64,000 nt of DNA from Streptomonospora nanhaiensis (GTDB taxonomy: Bacteria; Actinomycetota; Actinomycetes; Streptosporangiales; Streptosporangiaceae): positions 4,960,001 through 5,024,000 of the forward strand of contig NZ_JACCFO010000001.1 of assembly GCF_013410565.1 (NCBI RefSeq), written 5' to 3'. The translations under genes were made by a program, and so were the position numbers. The notes below the pieces were generated by a model. It had not been told where the DNA came from. It saw only the letters and a program-made list of their open reading frames with translations, and did not search any database. Shown here in pieces: positions 1-7,754 of the stretch (its first letter is position 1; every line of letters begins with the position of its first letter).

Positions 1-685
1 CGAACACCATCTCGGCGGAGTAGTAGCAGGGCAGCGCGGAGTCGCCCGACCGCGCGGGCATGGTGACGGTGGTCGCGGGGTCGCCCACCCCGACGTGGTG
101 CAGCGTGGTGCGGTGCAGCACCCGGTTGCGCACGCAGTTGTCGAACAGGGTGTGCACCACCTCGGGCACGATCTCGAAGGCGTGCGCGCGCAGCCGCGGG
201 TTGACCGCGGTGCCCGCCAGGGTGAACAGGCCGGTGTAGGCGCCGATGTCCAGCAGCACCGCGCTGCGCCGGGCGGCGGCGGCGAACACCCGCAGCGCCA
301 GGTCGTCGGCGGCGCCCGGGCGCCGGCCCGCGCCCCAGTACAGTTCGGCCGCCACCACGCACGCCGAGGGGCGCAGCATGGTGAACGCGGCGGGTTCGGC
401 GCCGGGCACCAGGCCGGTGACCTCGGCGACCCGGGCGGGCACCGGCAGCCGGCCGGTGCGGCGCAGGCCCGGCGCCGCCACCGCCACCGCGGCCCGCATG
501 GCGAGGTTGGCCGGGCCCCAGCCCAGCAGCCGCTTGACGGGCCTCTTGGCGCCGTACCAGCCGCGCCGGCGCGCCCGGGGCGTGGCACGGAAGTCCACCG
601 CCGCGCCGGCGCCCGCGCGCGCCCCGGTGCGGGGCGGGCCGGCGGGGGAGCGGTGCCGCCCGCCCGTGGTCGACTCCACCGCCAT
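1..685 (-). CDS. FkbM-family SAM-dependent methyltransferase (3' end outside the window)
   Basis: The product is an FkbM-type O-methyltransferase, a Rossmann-fold enzyme using S-adenosylmethionine; FkbM relatives methylate natural products, sugars or lipids. About 228 residues are visible and the C-terminus runs off the window edge. The N-terminal 40 residues are rich in Arg, Gly and Pro. The SAM-binding glycine motif reads LLDIGAYTGLFT near residues 143-154, followed by the acidic-loop region AFEIVPEVVHTLFDNCVRN typical of FkbM domains. The ATG at 685 is preceded by GGAGG with a 6-base spacer. It lies downstream of a Cys-rich peptide gene on the same strand, but a strong hairpin lies between them, so co-transcription is uncertain. 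The substrate cannot be told from sequence. Confidence 0.85.
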   Translation of the reverse strand, partial: MAVESTTGGRHRSPAGPPRTGARAGAGAAVDFRATPRARRRGWYGAKRPVKRLLGWGPANLAMRAAVAVAAPGLRRTGRLPVPARVAEVTGLVPGAEPAAFTMLRPSACVVAAELYWGAGRRPGAADDLALRVFAAAARRSAVLLDIGAYTGLFTLAGTAVNPRLRAHAFEIVPEVVHTLFDNCVRNRVLHRTTLHHVGVGDPATTVTMPARSGDSALPCYYSAEMVF

Positions 686-760
686 GGCCGCCCTCCGTGT
701 CCACGCGCTCACCCAACGCGGCCAGCCTAGCCGGGCGGCGCGGCGCGGGCCGGGCCTCCA

Positions 761-804
761 CGCCGAAAGCCCGCGGACCGGATGGGGTCCGCGGGCCTTC
801 GGCG
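761..804 (-). terminator. Long GC-rich hairpin between Cys-rich peptide gene and FkbM gene
   Basis: Two 19-base arms (761-779 and 786-804) pair at 18 of 19 positions around a short loop. The hairpin is placed downstream of the Cys-rich peptide gene and upstream of the FkbM gene. It has no U-tract, as is common in actinomycetes, so it may terminate fully or only attenuate read-through into the FkbM gene. Confidence 0.7.
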
Positions 805-870
805 GGCCGCGCCGCTGCGGGGAGCGGGGGGTACGGGATCGCGCGGCGGGCCGGGATCGGCGGGGGCTGG

Positions 871-981
871 TCAGCCGCAGCTGCCCCCGCAGCTGCAGGA
901 GCCGCCGCTCTGGCAGCCGCAGCCGCAGCCGGAACCGCAGTTGCAGCCGGGGACAAGCAGGACGGGTGCGGATTCGGGCAT
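871..981 (-). CDS. Cysteine-rich 36-residue peptide (possible metal-binding or RiPP precursor)
   Basis: This is a small gene of 36 codons plus TGA. The N-terminus is MPESAPVLLVPG. The remaining 24 residues are only Cys, Gly, Ser, Asn and Gln, with eight Cys at 13, 15, 19, 21, 23, 29, 31 and 35 arranged as CNC, CGCGC, CSC and SC. The ATG follows an excellent AGGAGG with a 4-base spacer, and a strong hairpin follows the stop, both supporting a real gene. The short leader followed by a Cys/Ser/Gly core could be a metallothionein-like chelator, or a precursor whose Cys and Ser are modified (azole or lanthionine chemistry). No azoline cyclase or lanthipeptide synthetase is visible here; the next gene encodes an FkbM methyltransferase and the previous genes are cydAB. 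I do not recognise a named family. Confidence 0.75.
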   Translation of the reverse strand: MPESAPVLLVPGCNCGSGCGCGCQSGGSCSCGGSCG

Positions 982-1136
982 GGGGCCTCCTCGGACCGGG
1001 CGCGCCCGCAGGTCGGGGAGCACGCGGGCGCGCGGGTGTGCCATGTGCTCGCTCCAAGGCTCACCTGCCCGCTGGCCGTGATCGCCAACCGAACGGTGAG
1101 GAAGGTGTCACCCCCCCGGCGCCACCCCCCGCACCC

Positions 1137-2129
1137 TCAGCCGAAGAAGCCGCCCGCCGGCGCGGGGCGGCGCAGCGTCCGGTACAGGGCCACCTGGCCG
1201 ACCGCCATGACGGGCACCGCCGGGCCCACGGCCAGCCAGAACAGCGCGGACGTGGACGCGGGGACGGCGGCCACCGGCAGCGCCACCGAGGCCGCCACCA
1301 GCAGCGGCACCAGCGCCATCGCCGCCGCCGAGGTGTGCCGGGCCAGCCCCGGGCCCGACAGGCCCGAGGTCGCCGCCAGCACCGCCACCAGGGGCACGGC
1401 GAGGGCGGCGGCGAGCAGCGGCCGGTCCAGCGCGGCGCCGCCGGGCAGCAGCGCGGCGCCCGCGGTGAGCAGCGCCCCGACCAGCGCCGCGCGCGCCAGC
1501 GGCCGGGTGGCCCGCGCGGCGGCGTCGGCGCTCTCGGCCGCGTCGGAGCGCGGCGCGGGCGCGGCGGCGGCCGCCCCCGCGCCCACGGCGGCGGGCACCG
1601 GCGCCGGGGCCTCATGGGGGACCAGCCGCTCGGCGCCGAAGGCGGCACCGCGCAGCGCGAACAGCGCCGCCACGGTGGCCGCGCAGGCGAGCGCGAAGGG
1701 GCTCAGCAGGGCGCCGTCGGCGAGCAGCCCGGCGACCGCCAGGCCCAACGCCACCGCCAGCGTCCAGCTCCCGGCGGTGATCCCCACGTCGCACGCGCCC
1801 CGGCCCGCGGCCGAGGCCCACCGGCCGCGGAACCACAGCCCGGCGTCGCGGAGCAGCCAGCCGGCCAGCAGGGCGGTGAAGACCGGCCACATGCCGGTGA
1901 CGGCCTCGGTCTTGAGGGCGGGGAACAGGCCGGCCACCACGCCGATGGTGCCGACCAGCCAGACCTCGGTGCCCAGGAAGTAGGGCGCCGCGGCGCGCAC
2001 GACGCGCCGGCGCTCGGCCTCGGTGCGGGCGACGAAGGGCATCAGCATGCCCAGGCCGACGTCGCAGCCGGCGAGCACGAAGTAGCCCACGACCGCGCCG
2101 GCGAGAAGGGTGACGGCGACGATGTCCAC
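1137..2129 (-). CDS. cydB: Cytochrome bd-type quinol oxidase subunit II
   Basis: CydB is the second membrane subunit of cytochrome bd oxidase, which oxidises quinol and reduces O2 with high affinity in the cytoplasmic membrane. The 330-residue protein starts with the family hallmark (YFVLAGCDVGLGMLMPFV, close to the usual YxxLDGFDLGxGxLxPF) and has about eight to nine hydrophobic segments. The highly conserved G-F-D-L-G motif reads G-C-D-V-G here. The GTG start at 2129 has AGGAG with a proper spacer; a later start would cut the first helix. It sits 60 bp behind cydA in the same direction. cydCD, the usual assembly transporter genes, are not in the window. Confidence 0.9.
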   Translation of the reverse strand: MDIVAVTLLAGAVVGYFVLAGCDVGLGMLMPFVARTEAERRRVVRAAAPYFLGTEVWLVGTIGVVAGLFPALKTEAVTGMWPVFTALLAGWLLRDAGLWFRGRWASAAGRGACDVGITAGSWTLAVALGLAVAGLLADGALLSPFALACAATVAALFALRGAAFGAERLVPHEAPAPVPAAVGAGAAAAAPAPRSDAAESADAAARATRPLARAALVGALLTAGAALLPGGAALDRPLLAAALAVPLVAVLAATSGLSGPGLARHTSAAAMALVPLLVAASVALPVAAVPASTSALFWLAVGPAVPVMAVGQVALYRTLRRPAPAGGFFG

Positions 2130-2189
2130 TGCTTGCTCCTGGAATGGGTCGGAAGGGGGAGGGGGAGGGCGGTGGCCCGGGAGCGCGCC

Positions 2190-3437
2190 CTAGAAGGCGG
2201 GCGCGTGCGCCGGCGCGGCGGGCGGCTCGGGCGCGGCGGGGGTGAGCGGGCCCCGGTCGGGGCCGCGCACCGCGTAGCGCACCAGCAGCGCGTAGGTGAC
2301 GGTCGCCAGGACCGCGAAGGCCAGCGTGAACAGGGAGAACGAGACCACGGCCATGCCCGGGGTCATGTCGGTCATGGCGTCGGCCGTGGTCAGCAGGTCC
2401 TCCACCACCCACGGCTGGCGGCCGGTCTCGCGCAGCGCCCAGCCGGCGACGCTGGCGATGTAGGGCAGGAACGGCAGGAAGGTCAGCGGCCACAGCAGCC
2501 AGCGCCAGCGGTCCAGGCCGCGCAGCAGCCAGGCCAGCAGCAGCACCGGCGTCAGGAAGAACATCAGCGACCAGAAGCCCATCATGAAGGCGTCGCCAAG
2601 CCCGCCGACCAGCTCCAGTTGGCTGTTGGCCGCATACCGCGCTTCGATGGCCTCGATCTCCTGCGCGGAGTAGGTCGAGCCCGAGGTCGGCGGCACCATG
2701 TCGTAGAGGGCGAACTGCATCCCGCCCACCGCGGCCGTGGGCATCAGCGCCGCCGCGAAGACCACCAGGCCGCGGCGGATGCCCCGGCTGAAGACGCCGT
2801 AGGGGTCGCTGCGCCGCGCCAGGTGGTAGGCGCTCACCGCCATCACCACCGCGCCGCCCAGCAGCAGCGCGCTCAGCGCGATGTGGCCCAGTGCCAGCAG
2901 GGTGGCGGGGTTGGTGAGCATCGCGACGGGGTCGGTCAGCACGGCCGTGCCGTCCTCGACGCGGAAGCCGACCGGGTACTTCAAGAAGCCGTTGGAGACC
3001 AGCACCCAGTAGGCCGACAGGTAGGCGGTGGCGGTGACCACGCCGAAGCACGCCAGGTGCGCCCAGCGGCCCATGCGGTCCCAGCCGAAGATCCACAGGC
3101 CCAGGAAGGTCGACTCCACGAAGAAGGCGCCCATGGTCTCCACGGCCAGCGGCGCGCCGAAGACGTGGCCGAACATGTCGCTCAGCCCGCTCCAGTTCAA
3201 CGCGAGCTGCAGCTCCATCACCAGGCCGGAGAGCACGCCCATGGCGTAGTTGACGACGTAGAGCCCGCCCCAGAACCGGACGCCGCGCATCCGGTCGGCG
3301 TCCCGGCGCAGGGTGGCGCTGAGCTGGCCGAACAGGATGAACGGCGCCAGGCCCAGGGTGAAGGCCACGAAGATGTAGTGGGTGCTCGCCGTCAGCGCGA
3401 ACTGCAGGCGGGCGAGGATCAGGGGATCGTCGAACAT
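2190..3437 (-). CDS. cydA: Cytochrome bd-type quinol oxidase subunit I
   Basis: CydA carries the haem b558/b595/d sites and the quinol site of cytochrome bd. It is 415 residues, clearly shorter than the roughly 520 of E. coli, as expected for forms with a short Q-loop. The axial-ligand His lies at residue 20 in the LTASTHYIFV segment of helix I. The motif GWALRETGRQPW near residues 331-342 is the conserved G-W-x3-E-x-GRQPW signature. About nine transmembrane helices are visible. Only a weak ribosome binding site precedes the ATG. A palindrome of NarL type lies about 130 bp upstream, behind the two-component genes, suggesting control by the neighbouring response regulator. Confidence 0.95.
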   Translation of the reverse strand: MFDDPLILARLQFALTASTHYIFVAFTLGLAPFILFGQLSATLRRDADRMRGVRFWGGLYVVNYAMGVLSGLVMELQLALNWSGLSDMFGHVFGAPLAVETMGAFFVESTFLGLWIFGWDRMGRWAHLACFGVVTATAYLSAYWVLVSNGFLKYPVGFRVEDGTAVLTDPVAMLTNPATLLALGHIALSALLLGGAVVMAVSAYHLARRSDPYGVFSRGIRRGLVVFAAALMPTAAVGGMQFALYDMVPPTSGSTYSAQEIEAIEARYAANSQLELVGGLGDAFMMGFWSLMFFLTPVLLLAWLLRGLDRWRWLLWPLTFLPFLPYIASVAGWALRETGRQPWVVEDLLTTADAMTDMTPGMAVVSFSLFTLAFAVLATVTYALLVRYAVRGPDRGPLTPAAPEPPAAPAHAPAF

Positions 3438-3561
3438 GTCGGATGACGCCTCGCGGGTCGGTGGACCAGGACGACCCGAGCATGGCGCCCGGGCTCGGTC
3501 CGGTTCATCGGCCCGCGGGAGGTTTCGGCGCTACGCCCGCCGGTGTCAGGGGCGGTGCCCG

Positions 3562-3581
3562 CCTACACCGCCCGGTGTAGG
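3562..3581 (-). promoter_or_regulatory. Perfect 8+4+8 palindrome upstream of cydAB (candidate response-regulator box)
   Basis: CCTACACCGCCCGGTGTAGG is a perfect inverted repeat with a 4-base spacer, centred about 134 bp before the cydA start. Read as heptamers it is TACACCG-N2-CGGTGTA, the 7-2-7 geometry used by NarL-type regulators. A near-copy lies upstream of the sensor kinase gene (5619-5638). It could also form an RNA hairpin downstream of the response-regulator gene. Confidence 0.55.
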
Positions 3582-3635
3582 GGGCGCCCCCGAGGGGTAT
3601 GGGGGTCCACCCTGAGCCGGGGCCCGAGCTCCGCC

Positions 3636-4301
3636 TCAGTCGGCCCAGCCGGGCACCACCAGCGAGGTCTCGTAGGCCAGCACGACCAGCTGGGCGCGGT
3701 CGCGCATGCCCAGCTTCACCATGATCCGGCTGACGTGGGTCTTGGCCGTGGCCGGGCTCACCACCAGCCGCCGGGAGATCTCCTCGTTGGACAGCCCCTC
3801 GGCCACCAGCGCCAGCACCTCCCGCTCCCGGTCGGTCAGCCCGTTGAGCCGGGTGGAGGGCGCCGGCCGGCGCGGGCGGCGGGCGTAGTCGGCGATCAGC
3901 CGCCGGGTGACCCCGGGCGACAGCAGGGCGTCGCCGCGCGCCACCACCCGCACGCCCTGGAGGAGGTCCTCGGGCTCGGTGTCCTTGACCAGGAACCCGC
4001 TGGCGCCCGCGCGCAGCGCCTCGAAGATGTACTCGTCCAGGTCGAACGTCGTGAGGATGACGATCCGCACCGCCTCCAGCGCGGGGTCGGCCAGGATCTG
4101 GGCCGTGGCGGCCAGGCCGTCCAGGCCCGGCATGCGGATGTCCATGAGCACCACGTCGGGGCGCTCGGCCCGGGCCTGGCGCACCGCCTCGGCGCCGTCG
4201 GCCGCCTCGGCCACCACGGTGATGTCGGGCGCGCTGTCCAGCAGCGCCCGGAACCCGGCGCGCACCAGCGCCTGGTCGTCGGCGAGAAGAACCCGGATCA
4301 C
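3636..4301 (-). CDS. NarL/LuxR-family two-component response regulator
   Basis: A 221-residue response regulator. The receiver domain (about 1-120) has the acidic pair DD at 8-9, the phospho-acceptor Asp in VVLMDIRMPG near residue 54, Thr in ILTTFD and Lys in FLVKD. A LuxR-type helix-turn-helix follows (about 152-210: LTDREREVLALVAEGLSNEEISRRL, then TAKTHVSRIMVKL). The ATG overlaps the kinase stop by four bases (ATGA), so the pair is translated together. It most resembles LiaR/DesR-like regulators of actinomycetes. The palindromes at 3562-3581 and 5619-5638 fit its class of binding site, making cydAB and its own operon the likely targets (inference). Confidence 0.93.
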   Translation of the reverse strand: MIRVLLADDQALVRAGFRALLDSAPDITVVAEAADGAEAVRQARAERPDVVLMDIRMPGLDGLAATAQILADPALEAVRIVILTTFDLDEYIFEALRAGASGFLVKDTEPEDLLQGVRVVARGDALLSPGVTRRLIADYARRPRRPAPSTRLNGLTDREREVLALVAEGLSNEEISRRLVVSPATAKTHVSRIMVKLGMRDRAQLVVLAYETSLVVPGWAD

Positions 4302-5551
4302 GCCTGCCGCTCCTCCTGTGCGGGCGCCGCCGCGGCCGGCTGCCGGGGTCTCGCACCGCTGTCGTCTCCACTGGCCGGACCACCGCCGGCGGGGCCGCCG
4401 GGCTCGGCCCGGTCGGGCAGCCGGGCCCGCACGGCGAACCCGCCGCCCGGGCGCGCCCCGGCCGCCAGCTCGCCGCCCAGGGCGGCGGCCCGCTCCCGCA
4501 TGCCGGTGATCCCGTTGCCCACCGTGAACTCCCCCGAGGCCGCGCCGTCGTCGGTCACCGACAGGCGCACGCCGTCGTCGGCCACGTCCACCTCGACCAC
4601 CACGGTCGTGGCGCGGGCGTGCCGCACGGCGTTGGTCAGCGCCTCCTGGACGATACGGTAGGCCGCCGTCTGGGTGTTGGCCGACAGGGGGCGGTCGGCG
4701 CCGGTGCGCACCACCCGCACGTCCAGGCCGGCGCCCCGGGTGCCCTCGGCGAGTTCGGCGAGGCGGTCCAGGCCCGGCGCCGGGGAGCGCGGCGCCCGCT
4801 CATCGGCCGAGCGCAGCACATTCAGGGTGGCCCGCAGTTCGCGCAGGGTCTCCTTGCTGGTGCGCTTGATCGTGGCCAGCGCCTCGGCGGCGCGCTCGGG
4901 CTCGGTCTCGATGAGGTAGAGCGCGGTGCCCGCCTGCACGTTGATCAGCGAGATGTTGTGCGCCACGGTGTCGTGGACGTCGCGCGCCAGTTGCACGCGC
5001 TCCTCGGAGATCCGCCGCCGGACGGACTCCTCGCGGGTGCGCGCGGCCTCGTCGGCGCGCTCGCGGGCCAGCGCCCGGTACTCGGTGTGCTTGCGCTTCA
5101 GCTCCCCGCTGCCCACCAGCACCAGGCACCAGGCCAGCATGCCCAGGGCCGGGCCCAAGCGCGGCGCGCCGTAGGCCAGCGCCTCCCACAGGTGGATGAC
5201 CAGGAACTGCGCCGCGGCCAGGGTCCAGGCCTGCCACCGGCGGCCGTCGGCCGCCGCCCCGAACAGCGCGATCGCCCCGGCCAGCCCGACGCAGCCGTCG
5301 GGGAACCCCAGCGGGTAGTACAGCACCGACAGCGGCGCGCTGATGGCGGCCACCGCCGCCGGGTAGCGGCTGCGCCACAGCAGCGGCGCCACCGCGGCCG
5401 CCATCCACACCAGCCCCCAGGGCGCCAGCGGGCGCGAGGGCGCGCCGTCCTGCAGCAACTGCTCGGCGAACAGCGTGGTGGCCAGGGAGACGACGGCCGT
5501 CACCAGGGTGACGGCGGTGTCGCGGCGGGTGGGAAGCGGGACAGACCTCAC
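4298..5551 (-). CDS. Two-component sensor histidine kinase (HisKA_3 type, membrane-bound)
   Basis: A 417-residue membrane kinase and partner of the overlapping response regulator. The first about 150 residues hold five or so hydrophobic helices with little external loop, typical of intramembrane-sensing kinases. A coiled linker (about 150-185) leads to the HisKA_3 dimerisation/phosphoacceptor helix with RDVHDTVAHNISLINVQAG around residues 190-208, where the first His is phosphorylated. The ATP-binding domain ends with the G box NGITGMRERAAALGG. The C-terminus is rich in Ala, Gly and Pro. The signal is unknown; proximity to cydAB suggests respiratory or envelope redox stress. Confidence 0.92.
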   Translation of the reverse strand: MRSVPLPTRRDTAVTLVTAVVSLATTLFAEQLLQDGAPSRPLAPWGLVWMAAAVAPLLWRSRYPAAVAAISAPLSVLYYPLGFPDGCVGLAGAIALFGAAADGRRWQAWTLAAAQFLVIHLWEALAYGAPRLGPALGMLAWCLVLVGSGELKRKHTEYRALARERADEAARTREESVRRRISEERVQLARDVHDTVAHNISLINVQAGTALYLIETEPERAAEALATIKRTSKETLRELRATLNVLRSADERAPRSPAPGLDRLAELAEGTRGAGLDVRVVRTGADRPLSANTQTAAYRIVQEALTNAVRHARATTVVVEVDVADDGVRLSVTDDGAASGEFTVGNGITGMRERAAALGGELAAGARPGGGFAVRARLPDRAEPGGPAGGGPASGDDSGARPRQPAAAAPAQEERQA

Positions 5552-5613
5552 GCCTCAGACGGTACGCGGCCGCTGCCCGCGCGGCCCTCATCCGCCGGGA
5601 TACTCCGCGGCGG

Positions 5614-5643
5614 CCGGGCCTACTCCGCTGGGAGTAGGCCCGG
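5614..5643 (-). promoter_or_regulatory. Palindrome upstream of the kinase gene, also a hairpin after the EamA gene
   Basis: Two 13-base arms (5614-5626, 5631-5643) pair perfectly around GCTG. The core CCTACTCC-GCTG-GGAGTAGG matches the box before cydA except for one complementary A/T swap per arm. Its centre is about 77 bp before the kinase start, so it may be an autoregulatory site. It also lies just after the EamA stop and could terminate that transcript; both roles are compatible. Confidence 0.55.
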
Positions 5644-5661
5644 GCCGCGCCCGGCGCGGGC

Positions 5662-6639
5662 TCAGCCCGACCGGCGCCGCCGCAGCGCCTCGGCGGCCTG
5701 GTCCACGCCCATGGCGGCCAGCAGCAGCACCGCGCCCACCGCGCCGGCCGCGGTCATCTGCTCGCCCAGCAGCACCATGGACAGCACCGCCGCCGTGAGC
5801 GGCTCGGCGATGGTGCCCACGGCCGCGCCGGCGTCGGAGGCGGTGCGCAGCCCGCCGAAGTAGGCGAGGTAGGCCAGCGCGGTGGGCACCAGGCCCAGGA
5901 ACACCAGCAGCGCCAGCGGCAGCGGCCGCGCCGGCACGGCCATGCCGGCCACCAGCCCGGCCGGGAGCAGCAGCAGCCCGCCCGCCAGCAGCCCCACGCC
6001 CACGTTGACCAGCGGGTCCAGCCCGGCAACGGGGGCGCGGTTGAGAAGGGTCATCACCGAGAACGTCAGCCCGGCGCCCAGCGCGCAGGCCAGCCCCAGC
6101 GCCAGCGTCAGCGGCGGCGCGTCGCCCGCCGGGAACCCGGCCAGCAGCGCCAGCCCGGCCACGGCCAGCAGCACCGCCGCCGCCAGCCGCCGCGACGGCA
6201 CCCGGCGCGCCGCCAGGCAGATCCCCACGGCGACGAACACCGGCACGCTGCCGATCTTGACCAGGGTTGCCAGCCCCACCGGGATGAACGCCAGGGAGGC
6301 GAAGTACAGGCTCTGGAACACCGCGTGCAGCAGCGCGTTGGCCGCCAGCCGGACGGCCGGCGGGCGCGAGCGCGGCAGCCGGCCCAGCCGCCCGGCGGCG
6401 GCCAGGAACGCGGTGATCAGGGCGCCGGCCACCAGCAGCCGGTAGGCGGCCACGGCCAGCGGCGGCACGCCGTCGGCCTGGAGCAGGTGCCCGGCGAGGC
6501 CGCCGGTGCCCCACAGCACGCCGGCGGCGGTGAGCAGCGCGAACCCGCGCCGGGCGGAGCCGGGGGAGGACGCGGCGGGCAGGGACGAGGACGAGGACGC
6601 CGCGGCGGACGGGCGCGCGGCAGAGTGGTTTTCGGACAC
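5662..6639 (-). CDS. EamA/DMT-family transporter (10-helix metabolite exporter)
   Basis: A drug/metabolite-transporter superfamily permease with two EamA repeats, each of about five helices. Members of the family export amino acids, nucleotides or toxic metabolites. The first helix begins with GFALLTAAGVLWGTGGL, and the repeat-two conserved stretch LALLVFLGLVPTALAYLAYFGGL is visible. I chose the GTG at 6639 (GGAG with a 9-base spacer; protein 325 residues); an ATG at 6708 would add 23 non-conserved residues. The N-terminal 35 residues are Ser/Ala-rich and probably cytoplasmic. A short leader ORF and a hairpin precede it on the same strand. Confidence 0.85.
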   Translation of the reverse strand: MSENHSAARPSAAASSSSSLPAASSPGSARRGFALLTAAGVLWGTGGLAGHLLQADGVPPLAVAAYRLLVAGALITAFLAAAGRLGRLPRSRPPAVRLAANALLHAVFQSLYFASLAFIPVGLATLVKIGSVPVFVAVGICLAARRVPSRRLAAAVLLAVAGLALLAGFPAGDAPPLTLALGLACALGAGLTFSVMTLLNRAPVAGLDPLVNVGVGLLAGGLLLLPAGLVAGMAVPARPLPLALLVFLGLVPTALAYLAYFGGLRTASDAGAAVGTIAEPLTAAVLSMVLLGEQMTAAGAVGAVLLLAAMGVDQAAEALRRRRSG

Positions 6640-6712
6640 GACGGCGTACTCCAACGTCGACAGGCAGGCAGGGATGTCGGCGTGGGACGTCACGGATCGG
6701 CACCGCACCGCG

Positions 6713-6747
6713 CATCCGGCGGCGCGGCTCGCGCGCTCCGCCGGATG
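6713..6747 (-). promoter_or_regulatory. Perfect 10-bp hairpin in the EamA leader
   Basis: CATCCGGCGG (6713-6722) and CCGCCGGATG (6738-6747) pair perfectly around a 15-base loop. It lies about 20 bases after the stop of the 15-residue leader ORF and about 75 bases before the EamA start. The layout of leader peptide, hairpin and exporter resembles attenuation control, though no alternative pairing was worked out. Confidence 0.4.
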
Positions 6748-6766
6748 GGCGGGCGCGGACGCCCCG

Positions 6767-6814
6767 CTAGGCGCGGGGCGGGGGGGTGACGAAGCGTCGT
6801 GTCTGGTGCGGCAT
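6767..6814 (-). CDS. Possible leaderless 15-residue leader peptide before the EamA gene
   Basis: The ORF reads MPHQTRRFVTPPPRA. A TAGGCT hexamer (6822-6827) lies 7 bases before the ATG, the spacing of a leaderless actinobacterial promoter, and there is no ribosome binding site. The PPP tripeptide is a known ribosome-slowing motif (established for polyproline and EF-P). The hairpin follows the stop by about 20 bases. I infer a leader peptide; it could equally be chance in a GC-rich region. Confidence 0.35.
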   Translation of the reverse strand: MPHQTRRFVTPPPRA

Positions 6815-7018
6815 GTCCGCGAGCCTAGCCCACCGCGCCCCCCCGCCCGTCAGCGCGGGGCGCCGCCAGGCGCGCCGGTCCGCGCGGTGCGGTGGCGGCG
6901 GGGTGAACCGTGCGGTGGGATACTGCGTCAGAAGTCCGTCGAGTCCCCACGACCGACGCCGACCCCGGCCTGCCGCGCGGTCGGCCCGCCACCCCGTCGG
7001 AAGCCACCGGATCCGCCC

Positions 7019-7726
7019 ATGAGTCACCCGCCCTACGGACCGCCCCAGCCCGCCTACGGGCCCCCGCCCAACGACGTGCACCGCTGGCTGCTCAGCCAGC
7101 CCTTCCCGGCGGTGCGGCCCAACCTGCGGGTGATCCTCACCGGCGACCCCTCGGCCCTGGGCACGGACAAGCTGGCGTACTCCATCAACCCCCAGCTCAC
7201 CGCGCTCCTGTGCTACCGCACCAACCCCGCCAACTACGAGGCCGCCGTCCTGGACGTCCGCCACACCCAGCAGTGGGGCCTGACCAAGCAGGACGTGTGG
7301 TTCGCCGCCCTGGGCAACCTCGCCTACGAGCGCTACGACCTCAAGGCGTTCCCCACCAGCGCGCCCAACGCCGACACCCCCGTGCAGGTGCTGATCGGCC
7401 AGACCTGGCCGGGAACGGCGCACGTCATGCGGCTGGTCGACGTCGTGCGGGAGCCGATGCCCTACGGCGCCGTGGTGATGCTGCCCTCGCCCAACACCAT
7501 GATCTTCGCGGTGCTGCGCAGCAAGCGGTCGGCCTCCCTGCTGCCGTTCATCTACAACACCTTCCAGAGCCTGCGCGAGGACGGCGACCCCGTGACCGAC
7601 CAGATGATCTGGTGGCGCGGCGGGCGGGTCACCGGCATGAGCACCCAGCCCGACCCCGGGGGCGGCGTGGGCATCCGGCAGAGCCCGGAGTTCTCGTTCC
7701 TGCTCGACCACGAGCTGCCCGACTGA
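7019..7726 (+). CDS. Conserved protein of unknown function, 235 residues
   Basis: I do not recognise this family with confidence. The protein starts with a Pro/Tyr-rich tail (PPYGPPQPAYGPPPN), then a globular soluble domain without membrane segments or signal peptide. Motifs include LLSQPFPAVRPNLRVILTGD and the helix WGLTKQDVWFAALGNLA. Further on come YGAVVMLPSPNTMIFAVL and a C-terminal WWRGGRVTGM. The order 'ALGNLA ... GAVVMLPSPNTMIF' vaguely recalls DUF1444/YtpQ proteins, but the match is weak. It is flanked by unrelated genes and read alone, 290 bp from its neighbour on the left and convergent with the next gene. The ATG at 7019 has only a weak ribosome binding site. Confidence 0.75.
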   Translation: MSHPPYGPPQPAYGPPPNDVHRWLLSQPFPAVRPNLRVILTGDPSALGTDKLAYSINPQLTALLCYRTNPANYEAAVLDVRHTQQWGLTKQDVWFAALGNLAYERYDLKAFPTSAPNADTPVQVLIGQTWPGTAHVMRLVDVVREPMPYGAVVMLPSPNTMIFAVLRSKRSASLLPFIYNTFQSLREDGDPVTDQMIWWRGGRVTGMSTQPDPGGGVGIRQSPEFSFLLDHELPD

Positions 7727-7754
7727 CCCGCGCGGCGCCCGCCCGCCGGGCGGC

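Noticed and set aside
246-3446. Very long open frame on the plus strand, opposite the FkbM, Cys-rich peptide and cydAB genes
   Set aside because: Its product is low-complexity Arg/Gly/Gln/His; it arises because GC-rich coding strands leave few stops on the other strand. The minus-strand genes have domains, ribosome binding sites and sensible codon use.
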